Translations under genes and position numbers: made by a program
Notes under the pieces: model-generated
The model's database searches: none
What the model saw: the letters and a program-made list of their open reading frames with translations, nothing else
Told to the model about the DNA's origin: nothing
Shown here: in pieces, positions 45,490 through 54,403 of the stretch
How the letters are laid out: each line of letters begins with the position of its first letter
How positions within the stretch are numbered: the stretch's first letter is position 1
Assembly: GCA_963676605.2 (NCBI GenBank)
Contig: CAXXSP010000018.1
Coordinates: 62,001 to 126,000, forward strand
Length of the DNA stretch: 64,000 nt
Source of the DNA: SABI01 sp963676605
Lineage (GTDB): Bacteria > Spirochaetota > Spirochaetia > Sphaerochaetales > Sphaerochaetaceae
Reading direction: 5' to 3'

Positions 45490-48174
45490 TCAGACGGTTA
45501 TTGCTTCGATATTCTCTACAGTGAAATCATACTTCTTCTCGTTGATTTCGAAGGTGAACTGCTCTCCAGGAGTGTGATTCAGCAGTTTAGCACCGAAAGG
45601 TGCAAGATAACTGATGATATTCTCATTCGGGTTTGATTCCCATGGACCGAGAATCTGATACGTCTGCATCTCACCCGAGATATTGTTCTTCAGCTGAACC
45701 TTCGTTCCAAAGGAGACCTTTGAAGGATCGATCTGATCCTGGGTGATGACAGTTGCACGAGAAATCTCATCGGTAAGTTTCACCATAGAGGCATTCAGGA
45801 TGCCCTGCTTTTCTTTTGCAGCCTTGAATTCAGAGTTCTCTCTGAGGTCTCCGAGTTCGATAGCAGCTCCGATCTCTTTTGAGTTTTCAGGAATCTCAAC
45901 GTTCATGATGTGATCAAGTTCATTCTGCTTTTCAGCATATCTCTTCTTCGTTACCATCAGTCCGCTGCTGACGATCTCCTTAGAGGAGAGGTCTTCACCA
46001 AGGAAAACGAATTCAGGGAAGCGTTCAAGAATGACATGCTTGACTTCAAGCTTCTTGGACATTTCAAGAGAACCCATTCTCTGGACGATGAAGTTGATAC
46101 GCTGAGCCTGTCCTTCATTCGCCTCGTCGAGGAACTGATAGAGACTTCTCTCATCAAAGAGAATAGTCAGGAGAGTCTTCACGATCTTCTTGTTCTCTGC
46201 AGTCGCACGTTTTGCCTCGACAGCATTGAATGCATAATCGAGAAGCTGCAGCTGAGAAGTGATGAGAGTCTCGAACGGGATCCTGATCTTCTTTTCCCAG
46301 AAACGTCTGTCGTAGGAACGGGAGAGGTAGGTGAACAGGTCTGCATTCTCTTTATAATTCCTGCAGGATTTCTTGAACATGTCAGAAATGACGCGGGTCT
46401 TTCCCTGTTCACGGAGTGTATCCATGATATAGCTCGTGAGGTAATAGGGATAGAGTGATACAAGAACCATCGGAACGGTATCGGGATCTTCAGTCTCGAC
46501 GACCTTGTCAATGAAGGCTTTTTTCAGTTCGGCATCATCAATCGCCTGGAAGGTATCCTCTACCGAGTCGAGCATTCCATACAGGTGCTTGAATTCGGCA
46601 CCTTCAGGCTGACCGATGAAGGGGTATCTGTGAGCAAGATAATTCACGAGGAGGAAGGAGGAGATCACCTGATCCGTCACACCCTGATAGATCCCGCACT
46701 GATCACGGAAATATTTCACCATCTCAAGGAAGAAGTCGGACTCGACATCTCCACTGAGAAGGAAATCCCTGATAATCTTCACCTTGGAATAGAAACGCTT
46801 CTCATTCCTGAAAATGACGAGAGATTTCTCTTCATAGCTGATCGGTGTCTCACGGACCGTGTATACATCATTCTCATTCGGAAGGAATCCGATGAGAGGA
46901 TCGTTCATAAGAACTTTTTTCGCCTTGTTCAGCCAGCTGGTCCATTCCTTTGGGTTCAGGATGGAAGGCACGATCTCACTCTTCATCTCTTTCAGGGTAG
47001 CTGCATTGTTATTGCTCTCAATAAGCGTGCGTAAACCCCAGGGAACATCGGAGACGAATTTGTCTCTCAGTTTCTCTTTCGGGAAAAGGGACTTGAGTAC
47101 CCAGATATGCTGTGTAGGGAGAACCTGCAACGAGCTGAACGCCATGGTGAGACTCATGGAGTGACCCCTCTTCTTCGGGAAGTCTACAATGACATGTTCG
47201 CTTGTGATCTCTTTGATTCTTCCGATATTCCAGGATTTATGGAAGACGAAGGAACCTTTATCAAAGGCGATGTTCTTCTCGAACTCATGGATCGCAAGAT
47301 GAATATCACGATAGGCCTTATCGAGATTGCTGCTTTCAATACAGGAGCCGAGTCTGCTGTGATTCTCATACTTCTTCTTGTACGTGGAAACAAGCTGCTC
47401 ACGAGCCCAGTCGTTCGTCGGAGCAATATCGAGAATCGTCTTCATAGCGGCGATGGCGTTATCGAAATTGTCGGTATCAAGAGATTTCTGATAGAGACTA
47501 CCGATCGGTTTGAAGGCGGCTTCACCCTGGAATTTCTCCGCTATCCTCTGAGCAAGAGAAAGCAGATACGGGAACTCCTCGGGGATCATCTCAAAAAGGG
47601 TAGAGAAGACTTCCATCACAGACTGATAGCTCTGGGCGTTCAGGTACCGCTGAAAAGCCTTTTTATAATAGGCGAGGGCCTTCTCTTTCTGATTCTCTCC
47701 AGATGCCTTTTCTGCGAGTGTAATAAGGAGATCAGTCTCCTCGAAGTCAACAGCTACGAGACGTTCATACAGGGCATACATGGCATCTTCTTTGCCGTTC
47801 TTCTCATAGATTGAGGCGAGAATCCTCAGGACGTACTTATCCTCGAAAGCCTCAAGAACCTTCAGAGAAAGAAATTCAGCAATGCCGTCCTTCCCGTTTT
47901 CTACGAAAGACTCAATGAGGTTCGTGATATTACCGTAGTCGAATGACTTTCTGATAACAGAGATCACCCCTGAGATATAGAGAGCTGCAATGCTGTTCTT
48001 ATTCTTCTTCAGGTGTTCATCACAGATGCTTTTCACCTCAAGGAGATCTTCTCCCTTTTTTATATCCTCTAGTGTTTTATCTATCTCCTGGAACATGGGC
48101 ACGGTATAGGTGGTGAGTGCAGTACGGGTCCATGCCTCTTCTGTCAATAATGATCTGATAGTGTCTTCATTCAT
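45490..48174 (-). CDS. greA: Long GreA-family transcription elongation factor (spirochaete type)
   Basis: Only the last 150 or so of 894 residues are GreA: a coiled-coil N-terminal domain (VTKKRYAEKQNELDHI, then IGAAIELGDLRENSEFKAAKEKQG, with the acidic tip Asp and Glu kept) and the C-terminal FKBP-like part (ISYLAPFGAKLLNHTPGEQF). The preceding 740 residues are helical, with TPR-like repeats (for example EKALAYYKKAFQRYLNAQSY) and a small beta segment (SWNIGRIKEITSEHVIVDF). GreA of about 900 residues is known from Borrelia and Treponema. AAGGA stands before the ATG at 48174. A strong promoter lies about 125 bases upstream. The role of the long extension is unknown. Confidence 0.9.
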   Translation of the reverse strand: MNEDTIRSLLTEEAWTRTALTTYTVPMFQEIDKTLEDIKKGEDLLEVKSICDEHLKKNKNSIAALYISGVISVIRKSFDYGNITNLIESFVENGKDGIAEFLSLKVLEAFEDKYVLRILASIYEKNGKEDAMYALYERLVAVDFEETDLLITLAEKASGENQKEKALAYYKKAFQRYLNAQSYQSVMEVFSTLFEMIPEEFPYLLSLAQRIAEKFQGEAAFKPIGSLYQKSLDTDNFDNAIAAMKTILDIAPTNDWAREQLVSTYKKKYENHSRLGSCIESSNLDKAYRDIHLAIHEFEKNIAFDKGSFVFHKSWNIGRIKEITSEHVIVDFPKKRGHSMSLTMAFSSLQVLPTQHIWVLKSLFPKEKLRDKFVSDVPWGLRTLIESNNNAATLKEMKSEIVPSILNPKEWTSWLNKAKKVLMNDPLIGFLPNENDVYTVRETPISYEEKSLVIFRNEKRFYSKVKIIRDFLLSGDVESDFFLEMVKYFRDQCGIYQGVTDQVISSFLLVNYLAHRYPFIGQPEGAEFKHLYGMLDSVEDTFQAIDDAELKKAFIDKVVETEDPDTVPMVLVSLYPYYLTSYIMDTLREQGKTRVISDMFKKSCRNYKENADLFTYLSRSYDRRFWEKKIRIPFETLITSQLQLLDYAFNAVEAKRATAENKKIVKTLLTILFDERSLYQFLDEANEGQAQRINFIVQRMGSLEMSKKLEVKHVILERFPEFVFLGEDLSSKEIVSSGLMVTKKRYAEKQNELDHIMNVEIPENSKEIGAAIELGDLRENSEFKAAKEKQGILNASMVKLTDEISRATVITQDQIDPSKVSFGTKVQLKNNISGEMQTYQILGPWESNPNENIISYLAPFGAKLLNHTPGEQFTFEINEKKYDFTVENIEAITV

Positions 48175-48541
48175 GTGGAGTGTCCTTCTAACTGAATATG
48201 ACGTCCTTTTTCTAAACAAACAAAAACCGAGCTATTCATCATGTCCACGTGAAGAATCATTTATAGCCCAGCTGAATCTATGAGAACGTCTGTAAATCTT
48301 GGTGTTATTATATAACAAATTACAGCAACTTGCAAGCAACATGGGGATATCTGAAACGGTGTGTGAGAAAGGAATGAGGTATACACAGAACCAGAGAAGG
48401 CTTCTTCCGTGAATGATACAGAGAACAGCCGATTTCAAGAGAATCAAGACTCTCATGTATCCATCAAACTGTCTGTTCTTTGCAGCTTATGTTTCTCCAG
48501 GGAGAAGATGTGTATTCCGTATCACCATGTAATCGAACCCT
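48175..48541. other. Intergenic region upstream of greA
   Basis: This 367-base stretch holds the greA promoter and a leader of about 125 bases. The half nearer the lipoprotein gene has no convincing gene, and only a weak short hairpin (TTCTC/GAGAA near 48494-48507) stands where a terminator of that gene would be expected. Confidence 0.5.
48307..48335 (-). promoter_or_regulatory. Promoter of greA
   Basis: TTGCAA (48335-48330), exactly 17 bases, then consensus TATAAT (48312-48307) lie on the minus strand. This is the best sigma-70 type promoter in the window by eye. Confidence 0.75.
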
Positions 48542-51442
48542 TTATGAGTCTCCCGGGATTCTGTCATCCTCATACACAGAATAGAGATTATACGTGCCCA
48601 GATTCCCGTAAATCGTATTTGAATCCTTGATTTTTGGGGAAGGTTGCAGATCACCCGTACCTTTGGACGAAGGGATTTTGGCGCCTGATCCCAGATTAGA
48701 TGTTATGGTATTCCCTGAAATATCTCCTCTCAGAAATCTAGAAACTGATATACCGTAATAACCTGAATTCTCTTGAATGGTATTATCAGTGATGGCACCG
48801 CTTGTTGATATCTGCACCCGGACACCACCGTCCTCGTTTTTTGTGATACTGTTAGTATCAAGGATTCCAGAATCTTGAAGGTATTCAATGTATACCCCGT
48901 ATTCTCCATTTTCACTGAAGGTGTTTTTAGATACCTCTCCACCTAATTTAGATATACTAGCACCGTTCCCTTTCATTCCTGTGACGGTATTTTCTGAAAC
49001 CACGGCACCTGGAGAAAGCGTATCAATACATATGCCATCGATATAAGAAGAAGTTCCTCCCGAAATGGTATTGCCGGAGCAGACAGACCCGTCTGCCATT
49101 TCCAGGATATGGAGAGCTTCATATGAAACTGTATTAGTAATAATATTATCAGAAATCTCAGTATTCTCAGCATACGTTATTGTCATGCCTCTGCTGTCTT
49201 CAAGAGTATTTCGGGTAATGGTGGAATCAACAGCATTTTCAATATCTACATACACGCCCGTCTTCAGGGTGTTATCACTGATGATACCCGAGAAATCATC
49301 TACTATGAGAAAGGTATTCACACCTGAAACACAGGTGTTTCCACGTATTTCTCCAGTCATAACGATACCGTATGAGGATCCGAAATTGATACCTGTCCCG
49401 GTATCCTCTCCTTCACGTTCGAATGTATTCCCGATGATCTCGACATCCCACGGGTCTCCGTCATTCCAATCTTCCTGAACTGTTTCGCTCTTGTCCCCTC
49501 GCCGGATGAATGGATACCAGCTATTGGTTCGCAGCGTAAATCCCTCAATTCTCGATCCCGGGAACATCTCTATCGTTGCATCAATGATAGAAGTATCCCT
49601 GGAGCCAAGAAGGGTGATTCCTTCCCAGACCTTCAAGGTCTTTCCATCATCATAGCCCCCGGTATAGGTCCCTCCTGGAACAAGAATAACCGCTTCTTTT
49701 CCCTTGTAACTGTCGATAATGCTCTGAAGGTCGCCACCGATAGCGATGTTTATCTCCTTTTCTGCTGTAAATCCCCGGAGATCTTCCGCCTGCAGCTTGA
49801 CGGTATATACTCCTTCAGCACTGTAGCGGTGGACCACTTCAGAAGTGAAATCTTCATCTCCTACAATCTGGGTAAGGGTTGTCCCGTCACCGAAATTCCA
49901 GTTAAGTTTCAAACGGTATCGAAGAAAAGCACTGTTCGGCTCTGCAGAGAACGTCACATCATAGGGAGGCTCTCCGATAGATCCTGAAGAACGGATTGAG
50001 ACTGCAAAATCTCCTGGATCGGGAGTGATGACGAGGTCTTCGTGGTCGGCATACTCATCATCTGCATCGGTAAGATCAAAGAATCCGGGGAGATCATCAC
50101 CGGTTCCGCCGACAGAAACCGGTTCTGTCGGAATTCGATCATGCTCCTCACTCCTCCAATCAAGCACGAACTTGTCGTATTCTGCTACGAGGGTATCATA
50201 GGCGGATCCGCTCATATCGACAACTCCATTGTACAGATCATCCCAGTAATCACTTCCACCCACGTCCCAGTTAAAATCGGGGATGTCAGAAGGATCCAGA
50301 TCATCCCAGTCAACTGACGGTACACGGTAATCTCCTTTCGGAAGGACACCTTCATAGCTGTCCAGGTCCACGGGTGTTGTGGTATCAAGCTGTGGCGTTG
50401 TACTTGAGGTGATACCGTCATCGTCAACTTTAATGAAGGTGGTGACACTGTCTGTAGTCGTACCTATGATAGCAAGAGCTTTTTCTGTTTTGGATGAACC
50501 GGTGAAGCCTCCGGCCCCTCCGAAGATAAGACCAAGGTAACTATTGTATTCTAAAACGGTCTTAACCGGAGTCGATATATCCTCTTCCGGTACGGCAATG
50601 TTTACTACATTCCCGGCAAAAGTGACGGCCGCACTCGTGTTTTCAAACACGGTATAGGCGTACTTGGCTTTTCCTACCCAGCCTGCGGCTGCTCCACCCA
50701 GTGTTGTGACACTCCCCCCGAAAGCTCCCAATGGAGTGGCGAGCGCAAGGGTAGAGTTAACCGCGCCTGCGGTATCCCGGACGGTCTCAGCGTATTCCAT
50801 TTTTTCTGTCGCGATATCGACATCGAGATTATCAACAGCATCACCCATTTCCCTGCTTACCTGCTGCATGAGGAACAGAATCTTCTCCATCTTCACACCG
50901 GTACGCTTCGAAATCTGCTGAGGAGTGAATTTGAGTCCATACTCAGGATCCAGTATCATCTCAATAAGCCGTCTCGCATAGGCAGTGTCAGTCATTCCTG
51001 CAACCCTCGATTTGGTGAAAGTACCTTTAGGAATCAACGCTCTTGCCGCATCCACAGCCGGTGTGAGCGTATCTGTTCCCCAGGTTTCCATCTCCCTGCA
51101 GAAGGCTATAAAATCATCGATCTCTTCGATAGCTGCATCCGTGAGACCGACAATCGCCTGCAGATCTGTTTTTTCAGAATCTGCAAAGAGTGCTCCATTC
51201 ACCAGGGTGTTCACCCTGTTATACCGTACGGCATATTCATAGAAATAATCATGAACCGGCTGCTCATAGGTAGCTACAAAGTCTGCTATAACGTCCCCTT
51301 CCGGTATATCAAGGATCGGGATAGGTGTTATCACAGCATCACTGCTCCCGCTGTCATCGCCTGTATCCCCATTGTCGAGATCGCAGGAGAACATCAGAAT
51401 GATTATAAGTCCGGCAACCAGAATAGTCAGTTTCGTGTTCAT
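48542..51442 (-). CDS. Large surface-type lipoprotein with PKD and beta-helix domains
   Basis: The 966-residue precursor has a lipobox LMFSC (Cys20). It then has a helical region (about 50-220, including a helix-turn-helix-like FTPQQISKRTGVKMEKILFL), a Gly/Ala-rich hydrophobic stretch (about 225-335) and an acidic, Asp-rich linker (about 340-470). A PKD-like domain (about 477-567, with NWNFGDGTT and VYTVKLQAEDLRG) and a right-handed beta-helix (about 568-960) complete it; the beta-helix is built of repeated GNTI/NTIT-type turns. Family-level function is unknown; beta-helix proteins often bind or cut polysaccharides. The ATG at 51442 is preferred, with GGGGGT upstream and a GTG two codons earlier as the alternative. 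No catalytic residues can be named. Confidence 0.75.
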   Translation of the reverse strand: MNTKLTILVAGLIIILMFSCDLDNGDTGDDSGSSDAVITPIPILDIPEGDVIADFVATYEQPVHDYFYEYAVRYNRVNTLVNGALFADSEKTDLQAIVGLTDAAIEEIDDFIAFCREMETWGTDTLTPAVDAARALIPKGTFTKSRVAGMTDTAYARRLIEMILDPEYGLKFTPQQISKRTGVKMEKILFLMQQVSREMGDAVDNLDVDIATEKMEYAETVRDTAGAVNSTLALATPLGAFGGSVTTLGGAAAGWVGKAKYAYTVFENTSAAVTFAGNVVNIAVPEEDISTPVKTVLEYNSYLGLIFGGAGGFTGSSKTEKALAIIGTTTDSVTTFIKVDDDGITSSTTPQLDTTTPVDLDSYEGVLPKGDYRVPSVDWDDLDPSDIPDFNWDVGGSDYWDDLYNGVVDMSGSAYDTLVAEYDKFVLDWRSEEHDRIPTEPVSVGGTGDDLPGFFDLTDADDEYADHEDLVITPDPGDFAVSIRSSGSIGEPPYDVTFSAEPNSAFLRYRLKLNWNFGDGTTLTQIVGDEDFTSEVVHRYSAEGVYTVKLQAEDLRGFTAEKEINIAIGGDLQSIIDSYKGKEAVILVPGGTYTGGYDDGKTLKVWEGITLLGSRDTSIIDATIEMFPGSRIEGFTLRTNSWYPFIRRGDKSETVQEDWNDGDPWDVEIIGNTFEREGEDTGTGINFGSSYGIVMTGEIRGNTCVSGVNTFLIVDDFSGIISDNTLKTGVYVDIENAVDSTITRNTLEDSRGMTITYAENTEISDNIITNTVSYEALHILEMADGSVCSGNTISGGTSSYIDGICIDTLSPGAVVSENTVTGMKGNGASISKLGGEVSKNTFSENGEYGVYIEYLQDSGILDTNSITKNEDGGVRVQISTSGAITDNTIQENSGYYGISVSRFLRGDISGNTITSNLGSGAKIPSSKGTGDLQPSPKIKDSNTIYGNLGTYNLYSVYEDDRIPGDS

Positions 51443-51566
51443 GAGCACCCCCGGTAGAAAGTTCTAAGCAGGCAGGTTCACATAGATGTATACAAAAGTA
51501 TAACACACATGTCACAAGATTTATAAATATTTTGAGAGATCGGAAGTCCATGCAGGGAAGGTCGTT

Positions 51567-51884
51567 CTAGAGGACAATGCTCATAAAGAGAATAATCCCG
51601 GCAGTGACACACACTACCGCTGCAATGATGAATATCTTCAGTCTTCGCAGTTCTTTCTCGGTCCTCGAGCGGATACGCTCTTCAGTATGAAGTCTGTTCT
51701 CGATGCTTTTACCGATTGAAATCCCGAGGGGAACACCGATGGCAGGTCCGATGCCGATCAGTGCCCATTGGCCTGAGGCAGCACAGAATATGATTGCAAT
51801 AACCGAGCAAATGACCAATGTGCATGCAGTCCAGAGGTTCACCATGTATCCCTGAGGGTAGGTTGGTTTCTTTTCTTCTTCCAT
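51567..51884 (-). CDS. Small membrane protein of unknown function
   Basis: This 105-residue protein starts MEEEKKPTYPQGYMVNLWTA. Two adjacent hydrophobic segments (TACTLVICSVIAIIFCAA and IGIGPAIGVPLGISIG) are followed by a charged stretch (RLHTEERIRSRTEKELRRLK) and a final helix (IFIIAAVVCVTAGIILFMSIVL). GGGAGGG precedes the ATG at 51884. It resembles short predicted membrane proteins of no known role. It lies alone between the large lipoprotein and rpe, divergent from rpe. Confidence 0.65.
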   Translation of the reverse strand: MEEEKKPTYPQGYMVNLWTACTLVICSVIAIIFCAASGQWALIGIGPAIGVPLGISIGKSIENRLHTEERIRSRTEKELRRLKIFIIAAVVCVTAGIILFMSIVL

Positions 51885-52037
51885 ATCTGCTCCCTCCCGC
51901 ACGTCTGAGACAGGGAACAACTAATTCTACTCGATCTTGTTCTTCCCTCACTCCATGTACGGGACACCTTATAGTATACACCTCCTTTCTGCTCTTTTAC
52001 ATGGTGTAGGTTCTTTCCGCTTCATGTGCAATTTTAC

Positions 52038-52066
52038 TTAACAAATGTTTCTATTTCTGATACAAG
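52038..52066 (+). promoter_or_regulatory. Putative promoter of rpe (leaderless type)
   Basis: TTAACA (52038-52043), 17 bases, then TACAAG (52061-52066) end six bases before the ATG at 52073. No ribosome-binding site lies between. Confidence 0.45.
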
Positions 52067-52072
52067 TAATCT

Positions 52073-52741
52073 ATGAACAGAGAATTGACATGTAAGGTTG
52101 CACCGTCCATGCTGGCAGCAGATTTCAGCAGAGCGGGTGAGGGTATTGCGGAAGTGAACAATGCAGGCGCTGACTGGGTTCATCTCGATGTTATGGATGG
52201 CGTATTCGTGCCTAATATCTCTTTCGGTCCGAAATTCATCGCGGATTTAAAGAATCAGAGCTCTCTTCCCTTTGATGCCCATCTCATGGTACAGAATCCC
52301 GAACCCTTCATTAAAGAATTCGCTGATGCAGGAGCAGATTATATCACTGTTCATGCCGAGGCAGTCACGCACCTGCACAAGGTGGTAAGTTCCATCCACC
52401 AGGCCGGTGTGAACGCAGGAATCTCACTGGTTCCCTCAACCCCCGTCTCTTCTATTTTCCAGATGCTCGCAGATGTCGAACTGGTACTTCTCATGAGTGT
52501 GAATCCCGGTTTCGGCGGTCAGACGTTTATAGAGTTCACCTATGACAAGATTCGTGAGCTTGATGCGTACAGAACAGAGCACAACCTTAATTTCCTCATC
52601 TCAATCGATGGAGGAGTGAACGTCCATAACGCAGAGAAGCTCTATCAGGCAGGTGCGGATGTCCTAGTAGTGGGAACCACCTTTTTCAAAAGCACTGAAC
52701 GGACAGCACTCGTAGATGCTTTCCATGGTATGAAAAGATAA
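52073..52741 (+). CDS. rpe: Ribulose-phosphate 3-epimerase
   Basis: Rpe interconverts ribulose-5-phosphate and xylulose-5-phosphate in the pentose phosphate pathway. The 222-residue TIM-barrel protein has APSMLAADFS, WVHLDVMDGVFVPNISFGP (metal ligands His and Asp), FDAHLMVQNPE, MSVNPGFGGQTFIE, SIDGGVN (Asp) and GADVLVVGTTFFK. The message looks leaderless. dtd begins directly after its stop codon. Confidence 0.95.
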   Translation: MNRELTCKVAPSMLAADFSRAGEGIAEVNNAGADWVHLDVMDGVFVPNISFGPKFIADLKNQSSLPFDAHLMVQNPEPFIKEFADAGADYITVHAEAVTHLHKVVSSIHQAGVNAGISLVPSTPVSSIFQMLADVELVLLMSVNPGFGGQTFIEFTYDKIRELDAYRTEHNLNFLISIDGGVNVHNAEKLYQAGADVLVVGTTFFKSTERTALVDAFHGMKR

Positions 52742-53194
52742 ATGAGAGCAGTCGTTCAGAGGGTGACGGAAGCTTCGGTCACGGTTGACGGAATCGTTTC
52801 CGGAGCAATAGATACAGGGCTGCTCGTCTACCTCGGTGTGTATGAAGAAGATGATGATACAGATCTGGCGTATATCGTGAGAAAGATTGCCGGTCTCAGA
52901 ATCTTTAGTGACGGAGAGGGTAAGATGAATCTCTCAGTGAAAGATGCAGGAGGAGACATTCTCCTGGTTAGTCAGTTCACTCTCTGTGCGATAACGACAA
53001 AAGGGAACAGACCTTCATTCAATCCTGCAGCAGAACCGGTCATGGCGGAAGAGTTGTACCAGCGTGCTGCAGAGGGACTCAGAGAACTCGGTCTCCGTGT
53101 TGAGACCGGGATATTCGGAGCCTCGATGAGAGTAGGGTATATCAACGAAGGCCCGGTGACAATTATTCTCGATTCCGCTGATATCGGGAAGTGA
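52742..53194 (+). CDS. dtd: D-aminoacyl-tRNA deacylase
   Basis: Dtd removes D-amino acids, and also glycine from tRNA-Ala, from mischarged tRNAs. The 150-residue protein starts MRAVVQRVTEASVTVDG and has YLGVYEED, KIAGLRIFSD, SQFTLCAITTKGNRPSF and the second signature INEGPVTIILDS. In the first signature the usual Ala-Asp after SQFTL is Cys-Ala-Ile, a small departure. It directly abuts rpe (no gap) and has no clear ribosome site, so it probably depends on coupling. Confidence 0.93.
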   Translation: MRAVVQRVTEASVTVDGIVSGAIDTGLLVYLGVYEEDDDTDLAYIVRKIAGLRIFSDGEGKMNLSVKDAGGDILLVSQFTLCAITTKGNRPSFNPAAEPVMAEELYQRAAEGLRELGLRVETGIFGASMRVGYINEGPVTIILDSADIGK

Positions 53195-53202
53195 AAATGT
53201 GA

Positions 53203-53223
53203 TATGATACGTTCATATACGTA
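53203..53223 (+). promoter_or_regulatory. recA promoter with overlapping palindrome (possible SOS operator)
   Basis: TGA-TATGAT (-10 box 53203-53208, extended type) is followed and partly overlapped by TACGT-N6-ACGTA (53208-53223). The palindrome covers the predicted transcription start, a normal place for a repressor. It does not match the E. coli, Bacillus or Leptospira LexA boxes as I know them. Confidence 0.4.
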
Positions 53224-53254
53224 GAGACACTCGAAACGTAAGGAGATTAGACCT

Positions 53255-54331
53255 ATGGCAAAGAGCAAGAATACAGCCCCCTCATTCAAGACAGACAAGG
53301 GTGCGGATACAAAAGAAAAACTCATGGCTCTTGAGGCTGCGCGCAGCCAGATGGACAAGCAGTATGGAAAGGGCGCCCTGATGAAGCTGTCTGATTCTGT
53401 GACTGACACCTCTATCTCTACAATCAGCAGCGGTTCGATCCTCCTTGATGAAGCGCTCGGTGTCGGTGGATTCCCCAGGGGGCGAATCATCGAGATTTAC
53501 GGCCCGGAATCCTCCGGTAAGACGACCCTCTCTCTCCATGCCATCGCAGAAGCTCAAAAAGCCGGAGGTATCGCGGCATTCATCGATGCTGAGCATGCCC
53601 TTGACCCTGTGTATGCCCGGAAGATCGGAGTCAATACCGATGAACTCTGGATTAGCCAGCCTGACAACGGAGAACAGGCTCTGGAGATCACAGAATCTCT
53701 GGTGAGAAGCGGAGCTGTTGATATCATCGTCGTGGACTCTGTAGCTGCTCTCACGCCTCAGGCTGAGATTGACGGTGAGATGGGAGACTCCCATATGGGT
53801 CTCCAGGCACGCCTCATGTCTCAGGCCTTAAGAAAGCTTACCGGTATTCTCGCCAAGAGCAATACGACAATCATTTTCATCAACCAGATACGTATGAAGA
53901 TCGGTATCATGTTCGGAAACCCTGAAACGACCACAGGCGGTAACGCCCTGAAGTTCTATTCTTCGATCCGTATCGAAGTCAGGAAGATAGAGTCTATCAG
54001 CAAGAGTGCTGATGAAATCGTTGGAAACAGAGTCCGTATCAAGATCGTGAAGAACAAGGTTGCTCCGCCTTTCAAGAAGATCGAACTCGATATGCTCTTC
54101 GGAGAGGGACTCAGTTACTATGGATCGATCCTTGATGCGGCCATTAAATACGATATGGTGAACAAGTCAGGTTCCTGGTATTCGTATAAAGACGAGAAGA
54201 TAGGACAGGGACGTGACAATGCCATTCAGTTCCTGAAAAGTAATGCTGATATCACAGAAGAGCTTGATGTCTTACTCAGAGCTCTCATGTTCCCGACCAC
54301 TTCAGAAAATAAAGCAGAAGAAACGGAATAA
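53255..54331 (+). CDS. recA: Recombinase RecA
   Basis: RecA forms filaments on single-stranded DNA for strand exchange and induces LexA cleavage. The 358-residue protein has Walker A GPESSGKTT, the LEQALEI region (NGEQALEITESLVRSG), Walker B VDIIVVDSVAALTP, loop L1 (GEMGDSHMGLQARLMSQALR) and loop L2 (INQIRMKIGIMFGNPETTTGG). A short Lys/Glu-rich N-terminal tail (to about residue 23) precedes ALEAARSQMDKQYGKGALM. AAGGAG is well placed. A hairpin follows the gene. Confidence 0.97.
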   Translation: MAKSKNTAPSFKTDKGADTKEKLMALEAARSQMDKQYGKGALMKLSDSVTDTSISTISSGSILLDEALGVGGFPRGRIIEIYGPESSGKTTLSLHAIAEAQKAGGIAAFIDAEHALDPVYARKIGVNTDELWISQPDNGEQALEITESLVRSGAVDIIVVDSVAALTPQAEIDGEMGDSHMGLQARLMSQALRKLTGILAKSNTTIIFINQIRMKIGIMFGNPETTTGGNALKFYSSIRIEVRKIESISKSADEIVGNRVRIKIVKNKVAPPFKKIELDMLFGEGLSYYGSILDAAIKYDMVNKSGSWYSYKDEKIGQGRDNAIQFLKSNADITEELDVLLRALMFPTTSENKAEETE

Positions 54332-54341
54332 GCTGAAAGGG

Positions 54342-54377
54342 AATACGGGTGTCAGAGAATCTCTCTTTACCCGTATT
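54342..54377 (+). terminator. Hairpin after recA
   Basis: A 9-bp perfect stem AATACGGGT/ACCCGTATT encloses an 18-base loop, 10 bases after the recA stop. No T-run follows, so termination is uncertain. The scpA promoter overlaps its right arm. Confidence 0.45.
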
Positions 54378-54395
54378 ACTCTGATAGGCTATAAT
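54367..54395 (+). promoter_or_regulatory. Putative promoter of scpA (leaderless type)
   Basis: A consensus TATAAT (54390-54395) ends eight bases before the scpA ATG; TTACCC (54367-54372) is a weak -35 at 17 bases. No ribosome site is present. Confidence 0.5.
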
Positions 54396-54403
54396 CGGCT
54401 GAT

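Noticed and set aside
48232..48456. Small protein genes in the gap upstream of greA
   Set aside because: The open frames of 73-74 codons there have no ribosome sites, and one overlaps the greA promoter and leader.
48700..49700. DNA tandem repeats or a CRISPR array in the beta-helix region
   Set aside because: The repetition is at the protein level (beta-helix turns) with diverged DNA; no identical spaced repeats were seen.
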